NCBI RefSeq assembly: GCF_028993635.1
Contig: NZ_CP118631.1
Location: 2,418,001 to 2,482,000 of the forward strand
Source: Mucilaginibacter sp. SJ
Lineage (GTDB): Bacteria > Bacteroidota > Bacteroidia > Sphingobacteriales > Sphingobacteriaceae
Length of the DNA: 64,000 nucleotides
Direction: 5' to 3'
The stretch's first letter is position 1; every line of letters starts with the position of its first letter. Position numbers and translations under genes: made by a program. This document shows, one piece after another, positions 16,148 to 25,346 of the stretch. The notes under the pieces were generated by a model. It made no database searches and was not told where the DNA came from. It worked only from the letters and a program-made list of their open reading frames with translations.

Positions 16148-17107
16148 TTAATTGAACTTTTTTACTCCTTTAGTGCTCACCCTTTTAATATTACCGTTTG
16201 CGTCAAAATTTAAACTGTCTAAACACAGTTGTCTTAACACAAACGATTGCTTTTGCGGAAAAATGCGGTGATATAAAATATAACGTTGTCCTTTTTCAAC
16301 AAAGGTGGTGTGGTGGCCGGGGCCTATCACCGTACTATCGGCAGAGGTGCTTAATATAACACGGTGCTCATCTTCTTGAAAAGGGCCAAGCGGGCTACTC
16401 CCTTTTGCATACCCTACCTGGTAGGTGGCATCAATGGCCTTACCTTCGGAAAACATGAAGTAATAGGTTTGGTTACGTTTAACCATATGCGCACCTTCAA
16501 AAAAATGAGGCGTGGTGATGTCTTTCGGCACCCCGTCAAACGACACCATATCATTCTTTAGCTTTACAGCCATACAATGTCCGTTGATCCATTTGTATCC
16601 TGATCCCCAATAAAGATATGCGCTGCCATCGGTATCAATAAAGCAATCCGGATCGATATTATGCACCTGCAGGTAATCGGTAGATTTCACCATTGGCGTA
16701 TTATCGCTCTTTAAATTTTTCCATGGACCAAGGGGTGTATTGCTTACGCCTCCCCAAACCTCGCCGCCTACGGCCACATACATATAAAATTTATTGTCCT
16801 TTCCTTTCACTACCGATGGCGCCCAAACCATTTCGTTAAGCGAGGTTGTAGTGGTGCAGGCTTGTTTGGTTGGCCAATTGATATGATGACGCGTAAATTT
16901 AACAAAGTCGGTAGTTTCCAGCACAGCCAGTTCTTTATCGCCCCAGGGGTCAATTGTGGCATAAATGAAATAGCGACCTTTATCCTTTACAATGGTAGGA
17001 TCGGCAAAGTACTTCCCGGTTATTGGATTTGGGATCATGTGTTTTTGTGCACATGAAGCTGTGCCAATCAAAACAAGTGTAAAAAAGAAAAGTATGCGCC
17101 TGGTCAT
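16148..17107 (-). CDS. GH43 arabinosidase-like lipoprotein
   Basis: A 319-residue single-domain GH43 propeller. The N-terminal signal sequence ends in a lipobox-like TASC (Cys19), so the enzyme is probably membrane-anchored. Catalytic residues by motif: Asp36 (YFADPT), Asp152 (HNIDPD) and Glu204 (FFEGAH). The WGSGYKW and EGKAIDATYQVGYA segments suit an alpha-L-arabinofuranosidase or beta-xylosidase; subfamily cannot be fixed by eye. First gene of the arabinan operon, followed by GH51 after 14 nt. No SusC/SusD is part of this operon. Confidence 0.92.
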   Translation of the reverse strand: MTRRILFFFTLVLIGTASCAQKHMIPNPITGKYFADPTIVKDKGRYFIYATIDPWGDKELAVLETTDFVKFTRHHINWPTKQACTTTTSLNEMVWAPSVVKGKDNKFYMYVAVGGEVWGGVSNTPLGPWKNLKSDNTPMVKSTDYLQVHNIDPDCFIDTDGSAYLYWGSGYKWINGHCMAVKLKNDMVSFDGVPKDITTPHFFEGAHMVKRNQTYYFMFSEGKAIDATYQVGYAKGSSPLGPFQEDEHRVILSTSADSTVIGPGHHTTFVEKGQRYILYHRIFPQKQSFVLRQLCLDSLNFDANGNIKRVSTKGVKKFN

Positions 17108-17239
17108 AATGAAGGTTAAAACAATTCAATATTAAGTGTTATTTTAACAATTAACGAATTTAATACGATTTTATCTCAATTATTTTTTCATCGTTACAAA
17201 AAACAGAAGCGCCTATTGGAGGCTATTTAAAAATGAAAA

Positions 17240-17331
17240 ACGTCATTGCGGTACGAAGCAATCCCCAATAGGCAGAGATGCTGTGCAAATTAGCCCTGTA
17301 AAATAGGGGATTGCTTCGTACCTAATGACGT
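17240..17331. repeat. Palindromic intergenic repeat (MITE-like)
   Basis: Imperfect inverted repeat with arms of about 26 nt: ACGTCATTGCGGTACGAAGC... and ...GCTTCGTACCTAATGACGT, each ending in the ATCCCC/GGGGAT core, with about 40 nt between. A partial copy (CGCAATGACG) occurs near 17562. The GTCATTGCG..ACGAAGCAATC type is familiar as a dispersed repeat. It lies in the 511-nt gap 17108-17618, which has no recognisable gene. Confidence 0.75.
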
Positions 17332-17378
17332 GATTGTGGGTCATTGATTATTAAAGGTAATTTTCGTTTTAATTATAA

Positions 17379-17490
17379 CGTGGGCGTTGCCTCCGGCCCG
17401 GGCTATTCGCTACAAGTCCTCGCCTTGCCCACACGCAAGGCCCCCGTACGCTGTGGGCTTTCCGCTACTATCCCTAACGCTGCCCCACGC
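17379..17490. repeat. GC-rich dispersed intergenic element
   Basis: A GC-rich block in an AT-rich gap, beginning CGTGGGCGTTGCC and ending CCCTAACGCTGCCCCACG, with imperfectly complementary ends and internal repeats of the GGGCTTTCCGCTAC type. Similar blocks (GGGCGTT...GGGCTTTCCGCTAC...CCCTAACGC) are known to me from many Bacteroidota intergenic regions. It contains no open frame of interest. Confidence 0.6.
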
Positions 17491-17618
17491 ACCATAGCTT
17501 AAATATACAAAACCGAAGACATCATCACATTTTTTTCAGGGTCCCCCTGATGGATACTCGCAATGACGTTGGGGTTATATCAGTTTTTTTTGAATTACTT
17601 TTTTTACAACTTCTTAGT

Positions 17619-18791
17619 TTATATTTTCAGGAAAATCTTATTCCGGTATAAGAAGTACAACAAAGCAAGCTGTACAACTACAATAGATATTGCTGCCCAC
17701 ACCGGTTGCCAGCTTTGAGCGAGATGACTGATAATTCCCCCGAAGAAAAAGTTAGCAGTATGTTGAAAATCAACCATCCCTTCAGATGCCAGGTAAATCA
17801 GGATAGAGTTTACACCAATAAGCACAAAAGGAAATGCCCATTTTTTATATCCGGCAACATCTATCACCAGGTAAAATACCGACAGGAAAACCAGGCTCCA
17901 GCCACCTACAAACATTACAAACGAACTTGTCCATAAACGTTTATTTATCGGGAAAGCAATATTCCAAAGCATGCCTAACCCGATAAATAAAATACCGACC
18001 GCTAATAAACAAAAGCCCTTTTTCCACATCGGCCATTTTACAGATTCAAGCTTCAGGAACTGGCCTGTAAAAATCCCCAGCATGGCGGTGCCAATAGCCG
18101 GAATGGTAGATAATATACCTTCTGGATCATGTACCTTATCGTGCAGGCGACCGGGAAGTAATAAACGATCAATATAAGATTCCAGGCTGCCATTCATTGT
18201 TAAAACCCCTGCCCCGTAACCCGGAACCGGGATTAGTTCCATTGCTGCCCAATAGCCAAACAGCAAAATACCAAACCATAAAATTTGCCCCCGGGTACCG
18301 AAATTCAGATAAATTACACCTGCAAAAAACCAGGCCAATCCAATACGCCCCAGCACACTTGCAAAGCGGGTATTCTCCAATCCGTTAAACTTAAACAAGC
18401 CGTTAACAACCACCCCTAAAAATAACAGGATAATGGTACGCCTGATCATGGAACGATAAATTTCGCCTTTGGATGAGGAGGGCAACAGATAGGGATAAAC
18501 TACCCCATACTTAGCAACTTTATTGCCCGTTGAATAAGGCATGGAAACGCCGGCAATAAACAAAAACAAGGGAAAAATCATATCATAAAAGGTAATGCCA
18601 TTCCATTCGGTATGATGCAGCTGCCCCGACATCCATACCATGAGCGGCCAGCCCGTAGCTTTCGCAAGTGCGTGCACTACTCCTTCCCCACTCATGATCC
18701 AAAACATATCAAACCCACGAAGGGCGTCTAACGACAATAACCTTGCCGGCTTTACAATGGTAGTTGTAGATTTAGCTGTCGATGTATCCAT
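17619..18791 (-). CDS. DUF5009/HGSNAT-like membrane acyltransferase
   Basis: A 390-residue polytopic membrane protein with about 10 transmembrane segments. The N-terminal RLLSLDALRGFDMFWI and the motif HHTEWNGITFYDMIFPLFLF (residues 59-78) match the DUF5009/NagX/HGSNAT group. In human heparan-alpha-glucosaminide N-acetyltransferase the HxxWNG histidine (His60 here) is the proposed acetyl carrier. Its start codon shares one base with the stop of the upstream GH89 gene (TAATG), implying translational coupling. The likely role is transmembrane acetyl transfer to a glucosaminide, or, as suggested for bacterial NagX, GlcNAc handling. It is the last gene before a repeat-filled gap. Confidence 0.88.
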   Translation of the reverse strand: MDTSTAKSTTTIVKPARLLSLDALRGFDMFWIMSGEGVVHALAKATGWPLMVWMSGQLHHTEWNGITFYDMIFPLFLFIAGVSMPYSTGNKVAKYGVVYPYLLPSSSKGEIYRSMIRRTIILLFLGVVVNGLFKFNGLENTRFASVLGRIGLAWFFAGVIYLNFGTRGQILWFGILLFGYWAAMELIPVPGYGAGVLTMNGSLESYIDRLLLPGRLHDKVHDPEGILSTIPAIGTAMLGIFTGQFLKLESVKWPMWKKGFCLLAVGILFIGLGMLWNIAFPINKRLWTSSFVMFVGGWSLVFLSVFYLVIDVAGYKKWAFPFVLIGVNSILIYLASEGMVDFQHTANFFFGGIISHLAQSWQPVWAAISIVVVQLALLYFLYRNKIFLKI

Positions 18792-21004
18792 TACTTAAGA
18801 TCGTTACCCATGTTTGTCCTGTATTTTTCATAAAGCTGTTTTGCAACTGCAGCGCTGCTTCCGGCAGGAGCAACCGGGTAAGTTTTGGACGAATTAACCC
18901 ATTGCCATTCCCAATTGCTTATTGATTTGTCAAATTGTTTAAAATCGGGCTCTTTACCTGTTTTAAGTGATCCTTTCAATAAGTCAAAGAATTTTTGCCA
19001 GCGTACTTTATAAAAGTCATTGAGCAAACCGCTCCACTGTCTACAGGAGTATTCATGCAGCGGACTATTGGCATCGCCCCAAAGCGTTATCAGGTTACGG
19101 GCATTTTTTTCATAAAGCGCTTTTTCGTTGGGATTAGTCCCCCAGCTACGGGCATCGGCTATCCAGGGCCCCAGCATAAAATCTTTACGGGTGGCAAGCA
19201 ACCTGTCCATATCGGTTATCAGGTTAAGGTATTCGGCCGTATACTTATCAAAAGCCTTTTCATCTTTATCATGATATGCCTTGATCCATTTCAGCTGGAT
19301 TGGCCTGCCGTAGTTAGCCAATATTTGTCGCGTTACATCAACCAGGTCATAGTTAAAACCACTGCTTTGTTTGCACGCAGGGATGGCGGTAATCATTTTA
19401 TCCCAGGCAGGCAGCAGGTCTTTCCGGTTGTAGTTTAAACGGGTGCGTGTCCATATAGCGGCCGAATCAAGCGTTGGCCTGCCGGTGATGATCGATTCGG
19501 CACCATCACGAATATCCTTTCCGTTAAAAACGGTAGTCCTGAGTGTTTGCCAGGCATCAAGCGCATCTTTGCTTTTTACACCATAGCGGTTAAACAAGTA
19601 CTCCGGCAGCCATTGATCAAGGTCAATTGGCTTATTTTGCCAGGTATGTTGTGTCATCAGCTCGTAAAGCACAGGGGTTTGTTCAATGGCTTCCATGGTT
19701 AAACCAATACCCACCATTTTTCCTGATTTAGGGTCGTTAAGAGCCTGCGCGGGTTGGGTTGCGACGGCCTCTATCCTACCAAACAAGCTATTGTTACCGC
19801 CATAGTTATGCAGCATATTCCAGATCCAGGGTTTGCCGTAAAATGCTTCGGTGCGCTTCCATATCGGTTCATAATCGGTATTGAGGTCAAGCACTATCAT
19901 ATGATCATCGGGCACGGCATTCAGCAATGCCTTGATCTGCTCATTTTGCCAGAACTTGCGGTCGCTGAAAAACAACCAGCCCTGCATTACCCAAACAGCT
20001 TTCGGATCGGCCCCTTTCATACCATCATAAACCCGCGCGCTTAGTTCCGAAAGGAATTTAGGATCATTTGATGGAGGCTCATTCTCATTAAAAGTATCGG
20101 CAGAATATAAATGATCCGTGCCATAAACCTTGGTTTGTTCCTGTATAAACTTTTTACCGATCTCTGCAAATAGCGGATCTTCCGAATCCAGGATATAAGT
20201 ATCGGCAAAACCGTTATTCCAGTTGGTTTGCTTTAGTTTAGCATTAGGGAAATGTTTTTTAAACGATGCCGGCACATGACCAGTAAACGCCGGAAGCACC
20301 GGTTTTATACCAAGTTCGCGCTCACGCTGCAATATTTTGATCTGCAAATCCCGGTGACTGGTTATCCAGCTTGCGGGCAGCGGGCCGTCCCATTTATCTA
20401 TATTGCCCATATAAAACCAGCCAAAATATGCGGGACCGGTAAAAAAGTCCTGCATATCTTTATTGCTAAAGCCCATGCCTTTGTAAACTTTGTCCCAAAC
20501 GTACTCCTGCCCGGTTATGGCCAGCGGCATATTGATGCCGTGAAGGGCCATCCAGTCAATTTCCTTTTCCCATCGTTTCCAGTCCCACCAGCTCATGCTA
20601 TAGCTATAGGTACAATAGTTAAGATAATACCGGTATTGGTAAGGCGTAGTTTTATGAACCTTTTGGGTTGGGATAGGCAACTTTGCGGGAAGGTTCAGAT
20701 TTGTACCATTCCATGTGATCTGGCAATGGGCGTATTCGGTAAGGTAATAATATAAGGCTGATGCCACCGCAATGCCATTATTGCCCCTTAATATAATTTT
20801 GCCTTTAGCGCCATCTACCTCAAAAACGTCTTTGGCTTCATTTTCAGAAAGTGGTTGAACAATAAAATTTTGTGCATAACCTGGCACCACCCGTTTAATT
20901 AAAGCATAAGAAGCCGGTATATGCAACTGTGCCTTAGCGCCCATCATTCCACCGCATATGCCACACAGCAGCACACAAATGAAAACCTTTGTTTTATAAA
21001 CCAT
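18791..21004 (-). CDS. GH89 alpha-N-acetylglucosaminidase
   Basis: A 737-residue exported homologue of human NAGLU that removes terminal alpha-linked GlcNAc. Signal peptide to about residue 26 (GAKAQ). NAGLU N-terminal domain, then the barrel with YQYRYYLNYCTYSYSMSWWDW and DWMALHGINMPLAITGQE. TFNENEPP carries the presumed acid/base Glu307, and GLTMEAIEQTPVLYELM the presumed nucleophile Glu438 (assigned by motif similarity to human Glu316 and Glu446). Coupled by a 1-nt stop/start overlap to the HGSNAT-like gene. Released GlcNAc could feed the nagA/nagB genes at 7302-9269. Confidence 0.94.
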   Translation of the reverse strand: MVYKTKVFICVLLCGICGGMMGAKAQLHIPASYALIKRVVPGYAQNFIVQPLSENEAKDVFEVDGAKGKIILRGNNGIAVASALYYYLTEYAHCQITWNGTNLNLPAKLPIPTQKVHKTTPYQYRYYLNYCTYSYSMSWWDWKRWEKEIDWMALHGINMPLAITGQEYVWDKVYKGMGFSNKDMQDFFTGPAYFGWFYMGNIDKWDGPLPASWITSHRDLQIKILQRERELGIKPVLPAFTGHVPASFKKHFPNAKLKQTNWNNGFADTYILDSEDPLFAEIGKKFIQEQTKVYGTDHLYSADTFNENEPPSNDPKFLSELSARVYDGMKGADPKAVWVMQGWLFFSDRKFWQNEQIKALLNAVPDDHMIVLDLNTDYEPIWKRTEAFYGKPWIWNMLHNYGGNNSLFGRIEAVATQPAQALNDPKSGKMVGIGLTMEAIEQTPVLYELMTQHTWQNKPIDLDQWLPEYLFNRYGVKSKDALDAWQTLRTTVFNGKDIRDGAESIITGRPTLDSAAIWTRTRLNYNRKDLLPAWDKMITAIPACKQSSGFNYDLVDVTRQILANYGRPIQLKWIKAYHDKDEKAFDKYTAEYLNLITDMDRLLATRKDFMLGPWIADARSWGTNPNEKALYEKNARNLITLWGDANSPLHEYSCRQWSGLLNDFYKVRWQKFFDLLKGSLKTGKEPDFKQFDKSISNWEWQWVNSSKTYPVAPAGSSAAVAKQLYEKYRTNMGNDLK

Positions 21005-21130
21005 TTACTTTAGATGTTTTTATGATTGTTGACTTTTAAGCACATCGGCCGATAAAATTTTGAATTATTTTACGTCCCCCTCATGAGGTTCAACCGCATT
21101 CTGTATTTCTACAAGAGCATTCGCAACGGC

Positions 21131-21183
21131 GAATTTGCCCGGCGTATACATCAGGGTCCTCTGCGAGAAACCATGATGGGACG
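21131..21183. repeat. Dispersed palindromic repeat, copy a
   Basis: A 53-nt element with core TCAGGGTCCTCTGCGAGA and flank GGCGTATACA. It matches the reverse complement of 54682-54734 at 49 of 53 positions and shares its palindromic core with 37661-37696. It lies in the gap between the TonB receptor and GH89. Confidence 0.85.
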
Positions 21184-21281
21184 TTAATCAATGAATTTCA
21201 AAGTTATCATCGCACGCTTACATGATGTGCATAAACTCAAGGCAATAAAAACAAAAAAAGGCATATTTCATTAAAAATAAA

Positions 21282-23747
21282 TCAAAAAGGGAAAATCGCT
21301 TTAAAACTGATATTCCGCCCGATATTATAAATACCCAGGTGCCCGTTTGGCGACGACCGGTAATACTCAAAATACTTTAAACGGTTAAGGTTGGATTGAT
21401 AGGCTTTATCAAACAAATTATCAACCTGCAAAAAAAGCTCACAGATGGTTTTGTCCAATTTGTTTTTGATAGTAGTACCGGTTCCTATATTAAACAGCGT
21501 ATAGCCGGGCGTAGCCGTTTCGGTATTATCTAAAGCATAAAAGCGGTTTTGTGTGGTATAAGCATCCATTTCGGCCTTAAAGTAAATCCTGGAAAAAGCA
21601 CCATACGCTTTCTGCAAGCTCGCCTTAAACTCCGACCGGACGTGCAACGGCGGAATAAATGGCAAATATTTAGCTGCCCCATTGGATTCATCAACAAGCT
21701 GTTTATTGCCGTTGATTCCTGTTACATAAGCCAGGCTGTTGTTAAAAGCCAGCCATTTTACATTTTGCGGATGCACATTTAGCGTGAACTCGGCTCCATA
21801 CAACCGGGCACTGCTTTGCTGATATTGATAAGTGCTGTTACCCGGCACAATCACCACAGGATTACCATTGGCATCGGTTAGTTTGGCCTGGTAAATGTAA
21901 TTGTTGATGTGGTTATTAAACAGCTCAGCAATCAGGTCAACATCTTTAAGATAAGCGATGAACCCCAGGTCCTCCTGTAAACTAAATTCGGGATTAAAGC
22001 TGCGGTTGCCTAAATAAACAATATGCGCGCCGGGGTCGAGCCCGTTTGATCCTATTTCGGTGATATTGGGCGCCCGGTATCCACGGGCAACATTAGCCTT
22101 AAACAATAAGCGTTCGCTGATATTGTAGGTTATACCCAAACTCCCCGAAACACCCTGATATACATGTTTAAAAGCCGGAAACTGTAAATGAGCACCTGCT
22201 GTATCCGGTAATTTCACATGCTGCTCAAAGCCGTTTTTAGAGTTTGGCCCCACATAAAAATCGTTCCAGCGGATGTGCCTGTTATCATACCTGATGCCAC
22301 CTGAGATATCAACCTTCCCAATAGTCTTTTTAGCGAAAAGAAAAGTCCCGGCATCAAACAGGTTATAATCAGGGATGGGAAAATCCGTTGCAGCCTTGCT
22401 GCGGTTAGTCTGGTACATCCCGTTTACACCGAGCGTACTTTCTATACCTCCTATAGTTGGTAAATTGTATTTCAGATCGTAATTAAGTGTGTTAAGCACT
22501 ACGTACAAACCCGGCTGATCTGCCAATGTAGGGTGATTATATTCCCTGCGGATGCTTTGCTGCAGCCCGAGCGAAGCACTGATACTGCTCCCTTCGCCAA
22601 GTTTAAACTCATTGTGCGTGTAAATGCGATAATGCTGAATACGCTGGTGCAGTGGGGTTATACTGTATGATCTTAACTCGTCATTACTAACAATTGGCCG
22701 GTTCCGGATATTATCAGTACTACTTTCTGCTATTTGCTTAGTAAACTGCCTTGTTAATGAATCGCGGCTACCATCGGGAATTTCCTGCCGGTTATCATAA
22801 ACAGTTGCTGCAATTTGCGAATAACCCCAATTTTTATCAACCCTGGCCATGCCTGATAGGTTAAACTCACGGAAACCGGTGTTGTATACATAACCATCAA
22901 TGCTGTTTTGATAATCATGCGCCGCTTTTGCCGTTGCCCGGAAGGTATACCTCCAATCGTTCTTTTTGTATGACAAACCCAGCGAAGTGCCGATCATACC
23001 GTTATTGGTATGGTAATCGGCGGTATAGTCACCTCTCAAAATATTGTTTTCGCCAACCGGCAAGTAAGGGATCATGTTGATCACCCCTGCCAGTGCATCC
23101 GAGCCATAGGTTAAACTTGCCGGGCCTTTCACTACTTCAGCGCGACCGATACCATACTGGTCTATCTCAATACCATGTTCATCACCCCATTGCTGTCCTT
23201 CCTGGCGCACGCCGTCATACAAAGTTAACACCCGGTTATAGCCTAATCCCCTGATAAATGGTTTGGAAATATTAGGCCCCGTGGTAACGGCGTTAACACC
23301 CGGTACTCCTTTTACAATGGCATCAATAACATTGTTATTCACATTCTGATCCATTTCTTTCCGGGTCATCACTGCAATAGGTATGGGATTACTTCGTAGC
23401 TCGGTTTTACGTGAAACCCCGGTCACAGTTACTTCACTCAATTTAGAACTGCTTTCCTGAAGGTTCCCATTCAGTAAGGTAGCCTCATCCGGTTTTACAC
23501 TCACCTTATAACGCTCGGTAACATACCCAATATTGGAAAATACTACGGTATATGTACCTGCCGGAACATTTTTTAAATGGTAGTAGCCTTTATCATTTGT
23601 AGTAACGCCGATAGCAGTTCCTGAAAGTGCAACAGTAGCAAAAGAAAGCGGTTCATTGCCGGCTGTTAATCTTCCTTTGAGGGAACCATGCTGAGCAAAA
23701 ACCACAGCCGGCGTTAATAAAAAACATAGTAAAGATAATATTTTCAT
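21282..23747 (-). CDS. TonB-dependent receptor, probably metal or siderophore uptake
   Basis: An 821-residue outer-membrane receptor. Signal peptide MKILSLLCFLLTPAVVFAQ, carboxypeptidase-like domain (SLKGRLTAGNEPLSFATV, about 20-105), plug (VIDAIVKGVPGVNAVTTG, FIRGLGYNRVLTLYDGVRQ, VVKGPASLTYGSDALAGVINM) and a barrel ending NIGRNISFKAIFPF. It is not SusC-like and has no SusD partner. The longer frame to 23777 adds ten residues before a normal signal peptide, so ATG 23745-23747 is preferred. A DtxR/MntR-like palindrome lies 40 nt upstream, which points to metal-regulated uptake of iron, manganese or a chelate. It is monocistronic as far as visible. Confidence 0.9.
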   Translation of the reverse strand: MKILSLLCFLLTPAVVFAQHGSLKGRLTAGNEPLSFATVALSGTAIGVTTNDKGYYHLKNVPAGTYTVVFSNIGYVTERYKVSVKPDEATLLNGNLQESSSKLSEVTVTGVSRKTELRSNPIPIAVMTRKEMDQNVNNNVIDAIVKGVPGVNAVTTGPNISKPFIRGLGYNRVLTLYDGVRQEGQQWGDEHGIEIDQYGIGRAEVVKGPASLTYGSDALAGVINMIPYLPVGENNILRGDYTADYHTNNGMIGTSLGLSYKKNDWRYTFRATAKAAHDYQNSIDGYVYNTGFREFNLSGMARVDKNWGYSQIAATVYDNRQEIPDGSRDSLTRQFTKQIAESSTDNIRNRPIVSNDELRSYSITPLHQRIQHYRIYTHNEFKLGEGSSISASLGLQQSIRREYNHPTLADQPGLYVVLNTLNYDLKYNLPTIGGIESTLGVNGMYQTNRSKAATDFPIPDYNLFDAGTFLFAKKTIGKVDISGGIRYDNRHIRWNDFYVGPNSKNGFEQHVKLPDTAGAHLQFPAFKHVYQGVSGSLGITYNISERLLFKANVARGYRAPNITEIGSNGLDPGAHIVYLGNRSFNPEFSLQEDLGFIAYLKDVDLIAELFNNHINNYIYQAKLTDANGNPVVIVPGNSTYQYQQSSARLYGAEFTLNVHPQNVKWLAFNNSLAYVTGINGNKQLVDESNGAAKYLPFIPPLHVRSEFKASLQKAYGAFSRIYFKAEMDAYTTQNRFYALDNTETATPGYTLFNIGTGTTIKNKLDKTICELFLQVDNLFDKAYQSNLNRLKYFEYYRSSPNGHLGIYNIGRNISFKAIFPF

Positions 23748-23787
23748 TCGTTTTAGCACATCATAAATAATATACAAAACAAATAAA

Positions 23788-23811
23788 AAAAATTAGTCTA
23801 ACCTAATTTTT
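23788..23811. promoter_or_regulatory. DtxR/MntR-like operator upstream of the TonB receptor
   Basis: AAAAATTAG-N6-CTAATTTTT, a 24-bp interrupted palindrome with perfect 9-bp arms. The minus strand contains TTAGGTTAGACTAA, close to the half of the classical DtxR box TTAGGTTAGCCTAACCTAA. It lies 40 nt from the receptor start, within promoter distance. The binding protein is not encoded in the window. Confidence 0.6.
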
Positions 23812-23887
23812 ATAATAAAGCATATAAAATTATTTCATCTATTAATCCAGGTAAAAATTGCGCTGCAAACAGCAGTTCATTAATTGA

Positions 23888-24931
23888 TTAAATAACTTGC
23901 TTATGCTGACTTATAGAAGGCTGCTGCGAAGAAAAAGCCAGCATAAAATCCTCAGCCTGCTTAACCATATTTTCCGAACCAATGAAAATAGCCGAACGCT
24001 GGTGAAGTTCATTAACATCCAAATCCAGGATCCGCTCAAAACCTGTAGATGCCATACCGCCGGCCTGCTCCACAATAAAGGCCATTGGGTTACATTCATA
24101 AACCAACCTTAGTTTGCCTTTTGGATACTGTGCAGTGGTTGGATATAGGAAGATGCCGCCTTTAATGAGGTTACGATGAATATCCGCAATCATTGATCCG
24201 GTATACCTTGAAGTATACGGGCGACTGGTAGTTACATCTTCAACCTGGCAATACTTAATATATTTTTTTACACCCAAAGGGAAATGGGTGTAATACCCTT
24301 CATTTATTGAATAGATATAGCCATCCTTAGGCATTTTAATATCGGGGTGCGACAGGCAAAACTCTCCTATCGATGGGTCAAGTGTAAAACCATTAACCCC
24401 TTTGCCAGTAGTATAAACCAGCATGGTTGATGAACCATAGATCACATACCCCGCTGCAACCTGCTCGGTACCTTTCTGCAGCACATCTTCCAGAGTAGCA
24501 GCACCTTCGGTGGATTTACGGCGATATATAGAAAATATAGTGCCCACGCTCACATTTACGTCAATATTTGATGAACCATCCAGCGGATCAATAGCAACAA
24601 TGTATTTGGCATGCTTTGAAATCTCCGATTCTATCCGGATATGCTCGTCATTTTCTTCTGAAGCTACAACGCAACACTCGCCGCCACTACGCAATGCCGC
24701 GATGAATTGCTCATTGGCATAAACATCCATCTTTTTCTGACGCTCACCATGCGAATTTACCGAGTCGGTTTCGCCGATGATATCAATAAGCCCGGCTTTG
24801 CTGATCTCGCGGTTTACAATTTTAGCGGCAATGCCAATATCCCGCAAAAGCCTTGACAGTTCGCCTTTAGCAAAAGGGAAATCTGCCTGTTTCTCTATAA
24901 TAAATTGTCCTAAGGTCTTTACGCTTTTCAT
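23888..24931 (-). CDS. fbp: Fructose-1,6-bisphosphatase, class I
   Basis: A 347-residue cytoplasmic gluconeogenic enzyme hydrolysing fructose-1,6-bisphosphate. Class I signatures: [12 protein letters not shown] (metal ligands Asp115 and Asp118), ASEEND (Glu92/Glu93 region), the sugar-phosphate site [23 protein letters not shown], and [20 protein letters not shown] near the C terminus. Length is normal. It is divergent from the plus-strand operon at 25347 and upstream of, but separately regulated from, the TonB receptor. Gluconeogenesis fits a cell that feeds on pyruvate- and triose-yielding acid sugars. Confidence 0.96.
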   Translation of the reverse strand: MKSVKTLGQFIIEKQADFPFAKGELSRLLRDIGIAAKIVNREISKAGLIDIIGETDSVNSHGERQKKMDVYANEQFIAALRSGGECCVVASEENDEHIRIESEISKHAKYIVAIDPLDGSSNIDVNVSVGTIFSIYRRKSTEGAATLEDVLQKGTEQVAAGYVIYGSSTMLVYTTGKGVNGFTLDPSIGEFCLSHPDIKMPKDGYIYSINEGYYTHFPLGVKKYIKYCQVEDVTTSRPYTSRYTGSMIADIHRNLIKGGIFLYPTTAQYPKGKLRLVYECNPMAFIVEQAGGMASTGFERILDLDVNELHQRSAIFIGSENMVKQAEDFMLAFSSQQPSISQHKQVI

Positions 24932-25346
24932 AAGGATGTGTATTTAATTAGTTAACAGAAATATTAAAAAATACCGGGGTTTAGTCGGATGATTTATAAT
25001 TAGGAGGCGGCAGTTTGACAACCGATGAATAAAAGCATCAAAAGATAAACAGTCAATAAACTTGGCCCTATATCCTCATATTCAACTTTTTGCTAAGTTA
25101 ACAGCTTTTAATTGCCGAACTGTCATGCCCCGTCTCCCTGTATTTTAGTGGTTATTTACTATAATAACTACCTATTAAAGCCAATTATGGGCAGATAATA
25201 TCATAACTACTTAACCCCCCTCCCCTTTTGATAATATCGTATAATAATTGGATAACGGTTGGATAAAAATGGGAGGCGGCATTATCCATCTTTGTTTTAT
25301 ATCAAAACCAATTAACCAGGGCCAGCTATTATTAATATATAAGTAT
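24932..25346. other. Divergent regulatory region between fbp and the acid-sugar operon
   Basis: No gene recognised. It contains an imperfect inverted repeat at 25146-25174 (AGTGGTTATT / AATAACTACC), a second ATAACTAC at 25203-25210, and a direct TTGGATAA pair (25248-25255, 25259-25266). These are candidate binding sites for a regulator of the plus-strand operon. No clear TTTG/TAnnTTTG promoter pair was found. Confidence 0.3.

Noticed and set aside
25146..25174. Defined operator for the acid-sugar operon
   Set aside because: The inverted repeat is imperfect and AT-rich; kept only as a weak note under the intergenic region.
25248..25346. TTG-initiated extension of the Fe-ADH
   Set aside because: The extension is untypical for the family; ATG 25347 gives the normal N terminus.
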